Positions 33,049 to 41,358 of a stretch of 64,000 nucleotides of DNA are shown here, piece after piece; the stretch's first letter is position 1, and each line of letters opens with the position of its first letter. This DNA comes from Oscillospiraceae bacterium. GTDB taxonomy: Bacteria; Bacillota; Clostridia; Oscillospirales; Ruminococcaceae. The notes under the pieces were generated by a model. It had not been told where the DNA came from, ran no database searches, and was given only the letters and a program-made list of their open reading frames with translations. A program made the position numbers and the translations under genes. The DNA is taken from NCBI GenBank assembly GCA_003453215.1, contig DMMB01000069.1, forward strand, positions 24,276 through 88,275. The letters run 5' to 3'.

Positions 33049-33522
33049 ATACCGTCCGATTTTGAAGCCTTCTATCTGCGGCACTACCGGGCCATCTACC
33101 GGGTCTGCTTTGCTTTCCTCAAAAATGCTGCCGATGCCGAAGACTGCACCGAGGATACCTTTGTCCGCGCCATGACGGCCGAGGTCACTTTCCAAAATGA
33201 ACGCCACGAGCGCAGCTGGCTCACCACCACCGCCATGAATCTCTGCAAAGGCCGTCTGAAGCACTGGTGGAACAAAAAGACTTCCCCCCTGGAGGAAGAA
33301 CTGGAGCAGCCCGCCCCGGAGCAGGAGGATCTCAGCGCCGTCACCGCAGCGGTGCAGGCTCTCCCGGTCAAGTATAAGGAAGTGGTCTGGCTTTATTATT
33401 ACGAAGGCTACGGCACCGATGAAATCGCGGCCATGCTGCACCGGCCGCCATCTACGGTGCGCAATCAGCTGCGGGATGCCCGCGCAAAACTAAAAGATCG
33501 GCTGGGAGGGGAAGAACTGTGA
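33049..33522 (+). CDS. ECF-type RNA polymerase sigma factor with non-ATG start
   Basis: About 157 residues. Region 2 opens with PSDFEAFYLRHYRAIYRV and CTEDTFVRAMTAEV; region 4 has LPVKYKEVVWLYYYEGYG and TDEIAAMLHRPPSTVRNQL. Homology clearly begins upstream of the only ATG (33172), which would delete most of region 2. The frame is open only from 33016. The codon in the expected start position, 10 bases after AGAAGGGA, is ATA (33049). So the start is ATA, a lost ATG, or a sequence error. It overlaps the anti-sigma gene (GTGA) downstream. Confidence 0.8.
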   Translation: MPSDFEAFYLRHYRAIYRVCFAFLKNAADAEDCTEDTFVRAMTAEVTFQNERHERSWLTTTAMNLCKGRLKHWWNKKTSPLEEELEQPAPEQEDLSAVTAAVQALPVKYKEVVWLYYYEGYGTDEIAAMLHRPPSTVRNQLRDARAKLKDRLGGEEL

Positions 33523-34160
33523 ACCAAAACGAAATCAAAAAGGCGCTGGAAGAAATAGAACCCGCTCCCGGTGCGCAGGAGCGGATGTATCAGAACATTC
33601 TGCGCAAAGCCGCTGAACAGCAGGCCGCCCCAAAGGAAGATAACATCACCGCTTTCCCCGCCCGCAAAAATCCCCAGTGGAAACGCTGGGGCAGCCTGGC
33701 CGCCTGCCTGGTGCTGGTGCTGGCCGCGGGGCTGCTGCTCCCCCGCCTGCGGAATAGTAACATTGAGCCGCCCGATCCGCCCGTTCTGGGCAATTCCCCC
33801 TACGAGGATGTCGCCGGCCCCGAAGACTTTGCAAAACTCGGCTTCACCATCGCGGCCCCGGCGGGAGCGGAAGACCTCTATTACTGCATCTACGATGGCG
33901 AAATTGCCCGGGTGGATTTCACTCTGAATGGCTGCGAATACACCTACGAAGCCGCCCAGCTTTCCGGCAACTTCTCCCGTCTGCAGGGAGAAGCCGACTC
34001 CACCTCCTCCCTCGATGCCGCCGTCCATGCCACTCTGGACCATCTCGCGGATGGTTCCTGGCGGGCCCACTGGCAGCAGGGTGAGCTCAGCTTTTACCTC
34101 ACCAGTTCCACCGCCACCGAAAAGGAAATCACCGCCGTGGTGCTCTCCCTCCTTCCGTAA
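33519..34160 (+). CDS. Probable anti-sigma factor, single-pass membrane protein
   Basis: 213 residues. A cytoplasmic N-terminus (about 1-58) contains the motif ALEEIEPAPGAQERMYQNILRKA seen in several Firmicute anti-sigma proteins (given in parts). One membrane segment follows (GSLAACLVLVLAAGLLLP, about 59-76). The rest is an extracytoplasmic domain of about 135 residues resembling DUF4367-type folds. GTG start overlaps the sigma gene stop by four bases. It would bind the sigma factor until an envelope signal acts on the outer domain. Confidence 0.8.
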   Translation: MNQNEIKKALEEIEPAPGAQERMYQNILRKAAEQQAAPKEDNITAFPARKNPQWKRWGSLAACLVLVLAAGLLLPRLRNSNIEPPDPPVLGNSPYEDVAGPEDFAKLGFTIAAPAGAEDLYYCIYDGEIARVDFTLNGCEYTYEAAQLSGNFSRLQGEADSTSSLDAAVHATLDHLADGSWRAHWQQGELSFYLTSSTATEKEITAVVLSLLP

Positions 34161-34180
34161 AAAGACGCATACTTCACCCC

Positions 34181-34217
34181 ATTTTCGGAGAGTTTCCCGC
34201 TCTCCGAAAATTTTTTT
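34181..34217 (+). terminator. Terminator of the second sigma/anti-sigma operon
   Basis: Perfect 12-base-pair stem ATTTTCGGAGAG/CTCTCCGAAAAT, 7-base loop, then a long T tract. Confidence 0.93.
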
Positions 34218-34227
34218 ATTTTTTGGC

Positions 34228-34253
34228 CGACAAATTCCGCCCCTCCATCGTAT
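34228..34253 (+). promoter_or_regulatory. ECF target promoter of the DUF4358-MBOAT-DHHW operon
   Basis: CGACAA (34228-34233), 15-base spacer, CGTAT (34249-34253). It is identical in both elements and spacing to the sigma gene's own upstream site at 32997-33022. Confidence 0.65.
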
Positions 34254-34314
34254 GGATAGATGAACAGGAAAAAGAAATCCTTCCCCCCAATTCATTTCGA
34301 TAAGGAGAAAAATT

Positions 34315-34944
34315 ATGAAACGTATTATTACCCTTCTGCTGTCCCTGATGCTCGTCCTGTCCCTCGCCGCCTGCGGCAACAGCAATAATAACAGCGGCAA
34401 GACCGAAGTCACCCTCACCGCTGCCGAAGTCCTCGAGTCCCTCAAAAAGTCCCTGGGCGAAAGCTACACCAGCGATACCGCCGAAACCGAAGACCGCATG
34501 ACCGGCTACTGGGGCCTTGATCTCAGCCAAGTGGAAAGCTGGGCGGCCGAAACCAACTCCAATTCCGCGCTCCAGTCCGATTGTGCCATTATCCTCAAGG
34601 TAAAAGACGGCTATGCCAATGACGCCGCCGCCCTGCTGCAAACCGGCTTCGATCAGATCGTCAGCTACAACCGTATGTACGATATGGATCTCCAGCGTGT
34701 CCTGCAGGGTCGCCTTTACATCAATGGCAATTATGTCGCCCTCCTCATTGAGGGTCAGCAGGGCGACTGGCAGGCCAGTGCCGAAGATCAGGCTAAATTT
34801 GCCGCCGAAGAGGCCGCCAAGGTCGATGAAGCCTGGAAAGCCATCTTTGGGGCCGCTGTCAATGCCATCACCATCCCCGCCGATGACGGCAATTCGGGCT
34901 TCAATTTCAACGATGACGGCGAAGAGGGCCTGCTGGGCGGTTAA
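34315..34944 (+). CDS. DUF4358 domain lipoprotein
   Basis: 209 residues. Signal peptide and lipobox LAAC (Cys20), then the DUF4358 domain, including MTGYWGLDLSQVESWAAE, CAIILKVKDGYANDAAALLQ and QGRLYINGNYVALLI. Its position before MBOAT and DHHW genes is a recurring arrangement in Clostridia, where the three are thought to act together in O-acylation of an extracellular polymer. AAGGAG lies upstream of the ATG. Preceded by the CGACAA-N15-CGTAT promoter. Confidence 0.85.
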   Translation: MKRIITLLLSLMLVLSLAACGNSNNNSGKTEVTLTAAEVLESLKKSLGESYTSDTAETEDRMTGYWGLDLSQVESWAAETNSNSALQSDCAIILKVKDGYANDAAALLQTGFDQIVSYNRMYDMDLQRVLQGRLYINGNYVALLIEGQQGDWQASAEDQAKFAAEEAAKVDEAWKAIFGAAVNAITIPADDGNSGFNFNDDGEEGLLGG

Positions 34945-34979
34945 GAAGTATCCGTCCTCTTTCGCGGAGGTATCAAAAA

Positions 34980-36373
34980 ATGGTCTTTTCCAGCCTTACA
35001 TTTTTACAGTGCTTTCTGCCCCTCTGCCTGCTTTTCTATTTTCTGGCGCCGTCCAGGTGGCGCAATGGCGCATCCTCTTTCTGTTCAGCTTGCTGTTCTA
35101 TGCCTGGGGCGAGCCGGTCTATGTGTTGCTCATGCTCTTTTCCACCGCGCTGAATTTTACCTGCGGCCAGATGGCAGAGCGTCACCGGGGCCAGAAGGGC
35201 GCCAAAATCGCGCTCCTGATCTCGGTCTGCACCAACTTAGGGCTCCTTTGCCTTTTTAAGTACAGCGATTTTCTCATTGCTACCGTCAATTCCCTGTTTG
35301 GCACATCTCTTCCACAGCCGGGTCTGCCGCTGCCCATCGGCATCAGCTTTTATACCTTCCAGACCATGAGCTACACCATCGATGTTTACCGGGGCGAAGC
35401 CAAGGCCCAGAAGAATATCATCACCTTTGGCGCCTATGTCACCCTGTTCCCGCAGCTCATCGCCGGGCCCATCGTCCGCTATCAAACCGTAGCGGAGGAA
35501 CTGGAGCACCGCACCTGCACCCCGGATCTCTTTGCCGAAGGGGTCAAACGCTTTGTCTGCGGTATGGGCAAAAAGGTGCTGCTGGCCAATAATATCGGCC
35601 TTCTGTGGGAAGCGGCCTCCGCACAAACGACGCCAACGGTGCTTACCGCCTGGCTGGGGGTCATTGCCTATGGCTTCCAGATCTATTTCGATTTTTCCGG
35701 CTACTCCGATATGGCCATCGGCCTGGGGCGTATGTTGGGCTTCCGTTTCCTCGAAAACTTCAATTACCCCTTCCTCGCCAATAGCATCACCGATTTTTGG
35801 CGGCGGTGGCACATTTCCATGGGCACCTGGTTCCGGGATTATGTCTATATTCCGTTGGGCGGGAACCGGGGCGGCCTCCTCCGGCAGCTGCGCAATATCG
35901 CCATCGTCTGGCTGCTCACCGGCTTTTGGCATGGCGCCAGCTGGAATTTCGTCCTGTGGGGCGTATACTTTGGCATTCTTCTGGTGCTGGAAAAGCTGTT
36001 TTTGCTGCGCTGGATCCAGAAATTGTCCTCCGCCCTGCAGCACCTTTATGCACTGGTGCTGGTGACGGGCAGCTGGACGCTCTTTGCTTTTCCCGATATT
36101 GGAAAAGGGGCGGCCTGGTTCCGGGCTATGTTCTCCGGGCCGCTATATGATAGCGGCAGCCTGTACCTGCTGCTGACCTATGGCCTTATGCTTGTCATTT
36201 GCGCTCTGGCGGCCACCCCGCTGGGGCGGCGCTGTTACGAAAAACTAAACGCCAAACTTGGCCCGCGGGTTCTCACCATCGCCGATTGCAGCGGACTGCT
36301 CTGTATTCTGGTCATGGCCGCGGCCTATCTTGTCAGCGGCAGCTACAATCCGTTCCTTTACTTCCGGTTTTGA
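34980..36373 (+). pseudogene. MBOAT family O-acyltransferase, apparent frameshift near the N-terminus
   Basis: About 464 residues if repaired. The ATG at 34980 (GGAGG 9 bases upstream) encodes the correct family opening MVFSSLTFLQCFLPLCLLFYF. From about 35060 the homologous sequence continues in another frame (RILFLFSLLFYAWGEPVYVLL). The rest is intact: ISFYTFQTMSYTIDVYRG, FSGYSDMAIGLGRMLGF, DFWRRWHISMGTWFRDYVYIP and the catalytic-His region LLTGFWHGASWNF. The break lies at GGCGCAATGGCGCATC, where an 8-base near-repeat duplication or a one-base loss would explain it. It would transfer acyl groups across the membrane. Real decay, slippage or a sequence error are all possible. Confidence 0.8.
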
Positions 36374-36384
36374 GGTGAAAAACA

Positions 36385-37473
36385 ATGCGAAACAAAATGA
36401 TAACCTCTTTCTTCTGCCTGCTGTTGGCTGTCTCAGCCCTCGCCGGGCTGTTCCTGCCGGATCGGTACTATTCGGAGCGGGAAAAGCGCACCCTGGCACA
36501 AAAGCCGACCTTTACGCTTGCCCAATTTATCTCCGGCCAATTTGGCGATGCGCTGGAAGACTACCTCACCGATCAGGTGCCCGGGCGCGATGACTGGGTG
36601 GCTATGAAAACCTATATGGAACTGGCCGCCGGCAAGCGGGAAAGCAATGGTGTCTACATTGCCAAAGATCAATATCTGATGGACAAGTTTACTTCCTACA
36701 GCAAAAAGCAGCTCACCGCCAATGCCGCTGCCCTCGCCGCCCTACAAAAGCAGTTGGCCGCCAAGGGCATTTCGATGGAAACCATCCTTGTCCCCATGGC
36801 TGCGCAGGTACTTACCGATAAGCTGCCCGCCTATGCACCGGTGGCCGATTATGCTGCCATTCTTCAGGTGCTCACCGATTCCGGTCTTCATACCGTCGAT
36901 GTGTTTTCCGCACTTTCGGCACACAAGGAAGAAGCCATCTACTATCGTACCGATCACCACTGGACCAGCCTGGGGGCCTACTATGCCTATTGTGCGTGGC
37001 GCAGCACCGCTCCCTCCGCCAGCGAATGGACGCAGGAAGTCCTCTGCAGCAGCTTTCGCGGCACCACCTGGAATAATGTTCCATTGGCCGAAGTCCCTGC
37101 TGAAGAAATCACCGCCTGGTACCGACACGCCAATCGCCATGTTTCCTATAATAACGGCCAGTATGAAGCCGAAAGCATCTACGAGCGGAAATACCTTTCC
37201 GGCAGCGATCCGTATGCGGTGTTCCTGAATTCCAACCAGGCGCTGACTGTCGTAGAAGGCAGCGGCCAAAGCGGCAAGCTTCTTCTCATCAAGGATTCCT
37301 ACGGCAATACCTTTTCGCAGTTCCCGGTGGAAGATTTTGCCGAAGTTCACGTCATTGATCTGCGCTTTTTCCAGGGCGACGTGATGAAATACGCCACAGA
37401 AAATGGCATTACCGATGTTCTGGTGCTGTATGGCACCCAAAACTTCGTAAAAGATACCAATATTTCGTTTTAA
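36385..37473 (+). CDS. DHHW family protein, partner of the MBOAT acyltransferase
   Basis: 362 residues. An N-terminal signal anchor (MITSFFCLLLAVSALAGLF) is followed by an AlgJ/AlgX-like extracytoplasmic domain with the name motif YYRTDHHWTSLGAYYAY (about 187-203) and LLLIKDSYGNTFSQF near the C-terminus. These residues form a SGNH-like active site in relatives. It would finish acyl transfer to a polymer outside the membrane. It starts 11 bases after the MBOAT stop. Being intact while MBOAT is broken, it may have lost its partner recently. Confidence 0.9.
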   Translation: MRNKMITSFFCLLLAVSALAGLFLPDRYYSEREKRTLAQKPTFTLAQFISGQFGDALEDYLTDQVPGRDDWVAMKTYMELAAGKRESNGVYIAKDQYLMDKFTSYSKKQLTANAAALAALQKQLAAKGISMETILVPMAAQVLTDKLPAYAPVADYAAILQVLTDSGLHTVDVFSALSAHKEEAIYYRTDHHWTSLGAYYAYCAWRSTAPSASEWTQEVLCSSFRGTTWNNVPLAEVPAEEITAWYRHANRHVSYNNGQYEAESIYERKYLSGSDPYAVFLNSNQALTVVEGSGQSGKLLLIKDSYGNTFSQFPVEDFAEVHVIDLRFFQGDVMKYATENGITDVLVLYGTQNFVKDTNISF

Positions 37474-37478
37474 TGCAA

Positions 37479-37515
37479 AAAAGCAGTCCCGTCTCTCCGG
37501 CCGGACTGCTTTTTC
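37479..37515 (+). terminator. Terminator of the DUF4358-MBOAT-DHHW operon
   Basis: AAGCAGTCC/GGACTGCTT stem with a 13-base loop, then TTTTTC. Confidence 0.85.
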
Positions 37516-37590
37516 TTAACTATGCAGGCGTTCTTTCCCTTAAAGCCCTGCTCATTGTTTCTTTATTGCCTTCTTTTTTATTTTGGTGAA

Positions 37591-37619
37591 TTGCCTGTAA
37601 CATTAAAATATGTTACAAT
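37591..37619 (+). promoter_or_regulatory. lacI-family gene promoter with TGTAACA/TGTTACA operator
   Basis: TTGCCT (37591-37596), 17-base spacer, TACAAT (37614-37619). The palindrome TGTAACA, 8 bases, TGTTACA (37596-37617) fills the space between and overlaps both elements, which fits autorepression. Confidence 0.7.
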
Positions 37620-37651
37620 TAGGGCGAAAATATTTATGAGGAGGGCTGCCC

Positions 37652-38650
37652 GTGAATATCCGCGAGCTGGCAAAGGAAGCCGGCGTTTCGGTTGCCACCA
37701 TCTCCCGCGTCATCAATCACCCGGAGGCCGTATTGCCGGAAACCCGCGAACGGGTGCAGTCTATCATTGAAAAATACAACTACGATCCCAAGCCGGTCAA
37801 TCGTGGGCGGCGGTCGGTCGCCCTGCTGGTTCCTTCAGCCGCGTGGGCGCAGGGACTGCTCCTTGGGGTACAGTCGGTGTTGGCGCCTAAGGGAATTCTG
37901 GTCAATCTGGTAGAAACGGCGCCCCTATCCGGCGGCATGGCCGCCTGCATTCAGGCGGCGGCTGCGGCAAAACCCATTGGGCTGCTGATTGCCGGGGAGC
38001 CCTCCCTCTCCCCGGAGATGCTGCCAACCGAATTGCCGGTGGTGCTGCTGGGCAGCTATGACCACCTGGAAAATTGCAATATCTGCGGCATTAATTACAG
38101 CGATGCGGCCGAAAAAATGCTCTCGCACCTTTATGCTATGGGGCACCGCTCCATCTGGCTGCTGCAAAGCAGCCGCAATCCCCCCGAAAAAGCGGCCATT
38201 ACCGCCGGCTATCTTCGGGCGGCAGCGGTACTGGGCATGACCGATCGTCAGTGCCGCATTTTGGAGGGAGAGGACAGCGTCGCCGGCGGTTACCGCATCT
38301 GCCGGGAAGAAATTCTAACCGAAGATCCCCCTCAGGCCGTTTTTGCCGTCAGCGATGCCATGGCCATGGGGGTTATCAAGGCGGCGCGGGAGGAAAATAT
38401 CCCCCTGCCGGAGGGGCTGGCCGTTGCCGGCTTTACCGGCAGCGAAGCCGCCGCGGTTATCACCCCTGCCCTGACCACTATGGAGCACCCGCTGGAGCGG
38501 CTGGGCGCGGTGGCCGCCCGCCGTCTCATTGAATTGGTGGAGGACAGCGCGCTGTATCAGGTGGAAACACACGAAATCGTACTAAAATCCAAGCTGAAGA
38601 TCCGCCGCAGCTGCGGCAACCGCAAGGAAATCTACGAGCTGTTCGAATAA
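37652..38650 (+). CDS. LacI family transcriptional regulator
   Basis: 332 residues. The N-terminal LacI headpiece is complete (NIRELAKEAGVSVATISRVI, hinge region NYDPKPVNRGRRSVALLVP). The effector domain is the periplasmic-binding-like fold (GEPSLSPEMLPTELPVVLLG, GYRICREEILTEDPPQAVFAVSDAMAMGVI-like segment, LAVAGFTGSEAAAVI, PALTTMEHPLERLG). Start is GTG with GGAGG upstream. The same palindrome lies in its own promoter and in that of the NCS2 permease operon, so it likely controls this nucleobase gene group. Confidence 0.92.
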   Translation: MNIRELAKEAGVSVATISRVINHPEAVLPETRERVQSIIEKYNYDPKPVNRGRRSVALLVPSAAWAQGLLLGVQSVLAPKGILVNLVETAPLSGGMAACIQAAAAAKPIGLLIAGEPSLSPEMLPTELPVVLLGSYDHLENCNICGINYSDAAEKMLSHLYAMGHRSIWLLQSSRNPPEKAAITAGYLRAAAVLGMTDRQCRILEGEDSVAGGYRICREEILTEDPPQAVFAVSDAMAMGVIKAAREENIPLPEGLAVAGFTGSEAAAVITPALTTMEHPLERLGAVAARRLIELVEDSALYQVETHEIVLKSKLKIRRSCGNRKEIYELFE

Positions 38651-38663
38651 AGGAGGGTATGAG

Positions 38664-39785
38664 ATGTCGTTATCCGTCAACTTTATGGGCCTGCCGTTCA
38701 AAAATCCCATCATTGCCGCAGCCGGCCCCTGGTGCCGCGATGCCGCGGCCATGCAGAAAGCCATCGATGCCGGTGCGGCGGCTGTCGTTACCGAAACCAT
38801 TACCCTGGAAAAAAGCCATATCGTCAGTCCGCGCGTCTTTTACCGACAGGGCGCAGTTTACAATACCACCCTGTACAGCACCATGACGCTGGAGGAAGTG
38901 GAGCAGGAAGCGGAACGCCTGCAAAAAGGCGACGCCTTCCTCATCTGCAATATCCGGGGCACAACGCCCTCGGAGCTGCGCTACCTGGCCAGCCGTATGC
39001 AGCGTTTGGGTGCCGATGCACTGGAACTGTGCTGTTTTACCCCCATCGGCACCAAGTTGGAAGACATCAGCATCCGGCCGGAGGAAGTGGGCGAAATGGT
39101 ACGCGGCGTCACCTCAACGGTGGAAATCCCCGTTATGGTGCGGCTGCCGCACCACGCGGCGCTCAATCCGGCCTTTGCCCGCCAAATTACCCAGAACGGA
39201 GCCCGGGCCATCAGCGCCATTGAATCCCTCGAAGGCATCAACGGCGTGGAGATTGAAACCGCCCGCTGTGAAATGGCCGCCATCGGCGGCTATACCGGCA
39301 GCCCCCTGCGGCCGCTTTCCCTGGCGGCTACGGCGGTGCTGCATCAGCTGGCCGATTGTGAAATTGCCGCCATGTGCGGGGTGGAAGATTGGCACAGCAT
39401 CATCGAATTCCTGATGATGGGCGCCACCGTTGTACAGATGGGTTCCGCCATTATGCTGCGGGGCTATGGGCATATTACCGAAACACTGCAAAAGCTGGAG
39501 AGCTGGCTGCAGGAAAAAGGCTATTCCGATCTTGCCGAACTGCGCGGTAAGGCGCTTTCCTCCCTTTCCGCCTTTGAGGAACTGCCGGAACGCCTGCTGC
39601 GGGCCAAAATGACGGCCCCCTGCGATGGCACCTGTCCCGATGGCTGTCCGGCGCGGTGCGTTGGGGCCTGCCTGTATGAAGCCATTTCGCTGGGGGCTGA
39701 GGGCATTGCCGTTGATGCAGCCGCCTGCACCGGCTGCGGCCTGTGTGCATCTCTCTGCCCCAAAAAGCTCTTCCTTATGAAGTAA
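38664..39785 (+). CDS. Dihydroorotate/dihydropyrimidine dehydrogenase-like flavoprotein with C-terminal ferredoxin domain
   Basis: 373 residues. A DHODH-type TIM barrel (1-300) has the opening VNFMGLPFKNPIIAAAGPW, substrate-loop region TETITLEKSHIVSPRVFYRQG, and barrel end AAMCGVEDWHSIIEFLMMGATVVQMGSAIM. A cysteine-rich tail (about 315-373) carries CDGTCPDGCPARCVGAC and CTGCGLCASLCP. The domain order resembles PreA-like pyrimidine reductases. It follows the LacI gene by 13 bases. Uracil/thymine reduction is a reasonable guess, but the active-site base was not identified with certainty. Confidence 0.82.
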   Translation: MSLSVNFMGLPFKNPIIAAAGPWCRDAAAMQKAIDAGAAAVVTETITLEKSHIVSPRVFYRQGAVYNTTLYSTMTLEEVEQEAERLQKGDAFLICNIRGTTPSELRYLASRMQRLGADALELCCFTPIGTKLEDISIRPEEVGEMVRGVTSTVEIPVMVRLPHHAALNPAFARQITQNGARAISAIESLEGINGVEIETARCEMAAIGGYTGSPLRPLSLAATAVLHQLADCEIAAMCGVEDWHSIIEFLMMGATVVQMGSAIMLRGYGHITETLQKLESWLQEKGYSDLAELRGKALSSLSAFEELPERLLRAKMTAPCDGTCPDGCPARCVGACLYEAISLGAEGIAVDAAACTGCGLCASLCPKKLFLMK

Positions 39786-39792
39786 CTCCCTG

Positions 39793-39820
39793 CCGGAGAG
39801 CCGCCTGCTCTCCGGTTTTT
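39793..39820 (+). terminator. Terminator after the DHODH-like gene
   Basis: Perfect 9-base-pair stem CCGGAGAGC/GCTCTCCGG, loop CGCCT, then TTTTT. Confidence 0.9.
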
Positions 39821-39830
39821 GCTTGTCATT

Positions 39831-39857
39831 GATGTAACAATCAACAAATGTTACATC
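39831..39857. promoter_or_regulatory. Upstream operator of the NCS2 operon
   Basis: Perfect 9-base arms GATGTAACA and TGTTACATC with a 9-base spacer, about 85-110 bases upstream of the expected transcription start. Confidence 0.75.
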
Positions 39858-39905
39858 AAAATGTTGTCCAATCCGCTGAAATATTGTCAGAAACGCAAAA
39901 AACTG

Positions 39906-39934
39906 TTGAAATCTTGACGAATACTTGCTAAGAT
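39906..39934 (+). promoter_or_regulatory. Promoter of the NCS2 permease operon
   Basis: TTGAAA (39906-39911), 17-base spacer, TAAGAT (39929-39934). Confidence 0.6.
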
Positions 39935-39938
39935 GCAG

Positions 39939-39963
39939 ATGTAACAAAGATTTATTGTTACAT
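39939..39963. promoter_or_regulatory. Operator over the NCS2 transcription start
   Basis: ATGTAACA and TGTTACAT arms with a 9-base spacer, covering the expected +1. A separate half site TGTTACA lies at 39982-39988, and a LacI-like palindrome CAAGCGCTTG lies at 39971-39980. Confidence 0.72.
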
Positions 39964-40021
39964 AGAGAAACAAGCGCTTGATGTTACAAAATGATCTGAG
40001 TTTTGGAAGGAGTTGTCCCTT

Positions 40022-41335
40022 ATGTCAAAGATCCCCGTTGGTTACGGGCTGAATGACTGCCCGCCCATCAAGGAAACGGTCCCGCTGAGTATCCAGCAGA
40101 TCGTCGTTCTCGTTTTTAATGTACTGCCTGTTCCGCTGCTTATCGGTGCCGGCATCGGCCTTTCCGCCAGCGAAATTACCATTCTGGTGGCAGGCTGCCT
40201 GCTCGTCACCGGTATTGCCACCCTGCTGCAGACTATCGGCGTTGGCCCCATTGGTGCCCGCCTGCCCATCCCGCTGGAGTGCAGCTTTGTATTCGTTGCC
40301 CCCGGCATTGCACTGGGCGCTCAGTATGGTCTGGCGGCCTTTACCGGTGCCTGCCTCGTCGGCAGCATCATTACCACCATTCTGTGGACCGGCCTGCATA
40401 AGCAGCTTTCCATTCTGTTTAAACCATATATCACCGGCGCAGTTGTTATGGCCCTGGGCCTCAGCCTCTGCAGCGTTGGCATCGGCTACTGCGCAGGCGG
40501 TGTAGGCTCCGCCGATTACGGCGATCCCATCAACCTGCTGCTGGCCGCCGGCACCATCATTATCATGGTTCTGCTCAATCACTTCTGCAGCAAGAACTTC
40601 CTTTCCAAGGCTTCTCCCCTTATCGCCATTCTGGTTATGAGTGCTGCCGCTGCTGCTTTCGGCAAGCTGGATCTCTCCCCCATTGCCGAAGAAGCCTGGA
40701 TCCGTGTTCCTCAGCCCCTGCACTTCGGCATCAAGTTCGAGCTTGGCCCGATCATTTCTATCACCATCCTGTGCTTCATTGCCCTGGTTGAGCTGATGGG
40801 CGACCAGACCACCGCCTCCATGCTGGCGAAGAACAGCCTGCCCAGTGAGCGGGAAACCCGCGGCGGCGTACTGGCTCAGGGTGTTGGCAGCGTTATTTCT
40901 TCTATGTTCAATATGGTTCCTGTCATCAGCGGCAGCGCCAATATCGGTCTGTGCGGTCTTTCCGGCGTTACCAGCCGCTTTGTCACTGCCATTGCCGGTG
41001 GCGTAGTTGCTCTCTGCGGTCTCTGCCCCAAGCTGTGTGCCGTATTCTCCTGCATTCCTTCTGCTGTCTTGGGCGGCGTTGCTCTCTCCGCCTTTGGTAC
41101 CATTCTGGTTTCCGGCATGAACGTTATCCACAATGGCGGTCCGCTCACGGCCCGTACCACCACCATCGTGGCCATTTCCCTGGCGGTCGGCGTTGGTTTC
41201 AGCGCGGCTTCCGATGCCTTGGTGGCTCTGCCTTTCTGGGCTTCCAGCCTGCTCAGCGGCGTGCCTGGCACCGCTATTGTTGCCGTCGTTCTCAGCCTCA
41301 TTCTGCCTGAGAAAAAGGAAGAAAAGGCTGCCTGA
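40022..41335 (+). CDS. NCS2 family nucleobase permease (uracil/xanthine type)
   Basis: 437 residues, about 12-14 membrane segments. NCS2 features: LSIQQIVVLVFNVLPVPLL, the motif region CSFVFVAPGIALG, and the QTTASMLAKNSLPSERETRGGVLAQGVG segment, which holds the substrate-binding region of the family (described in parts; ELMGDQTTASM). It would import uracil, xanthine or a related base by proton symport. The ATG at 40022 (GGAAGGAG 9 bases upstream) is preferred over an in-frame TTG three codons earlier. It is co-transcribed with the hydrolase at 41359. Confidence 0.92.
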   Translation: MSKIPVGYGLNDCPPIKETVPLSIQQIVVLVFNVLPVPLLIGAGIGLSASEITILVAGCLLVTGIATLLQTIGVGPIGARLPIPLECSFVFVAPGIALGAQYGLAAFTGACLVGSIITTILWTGLHKQLSILFKPYITGAVVMALGLSLCSVGIGYCAGGVGSADYGDPINLLLAAGTIIIMVLLNHFCSKNFLSKASPLIAILVMSAAAAAFGKLDLSPIAEEAWIRVPQPLHFGIKFELGPIISITILCFIALVELMGDQTTASMLAKNSLPSERETRGGVLAQGVGSVISSMFNMVPVISGSANIGLCGLSGVTSRFVTAIAGGVVALCGLCPKLCAVFSCIPSAVLGGVALSAFGTILVSGMNVIHNGGPLTARTTTIVAISLAVGVGFSAASDALVALPFWASSLLSGVPGTAIVAVVLSLILPEKKEEKAA

Positions 41336-41358
41336 TCCGGCGAAAGGAGAGAAACATT

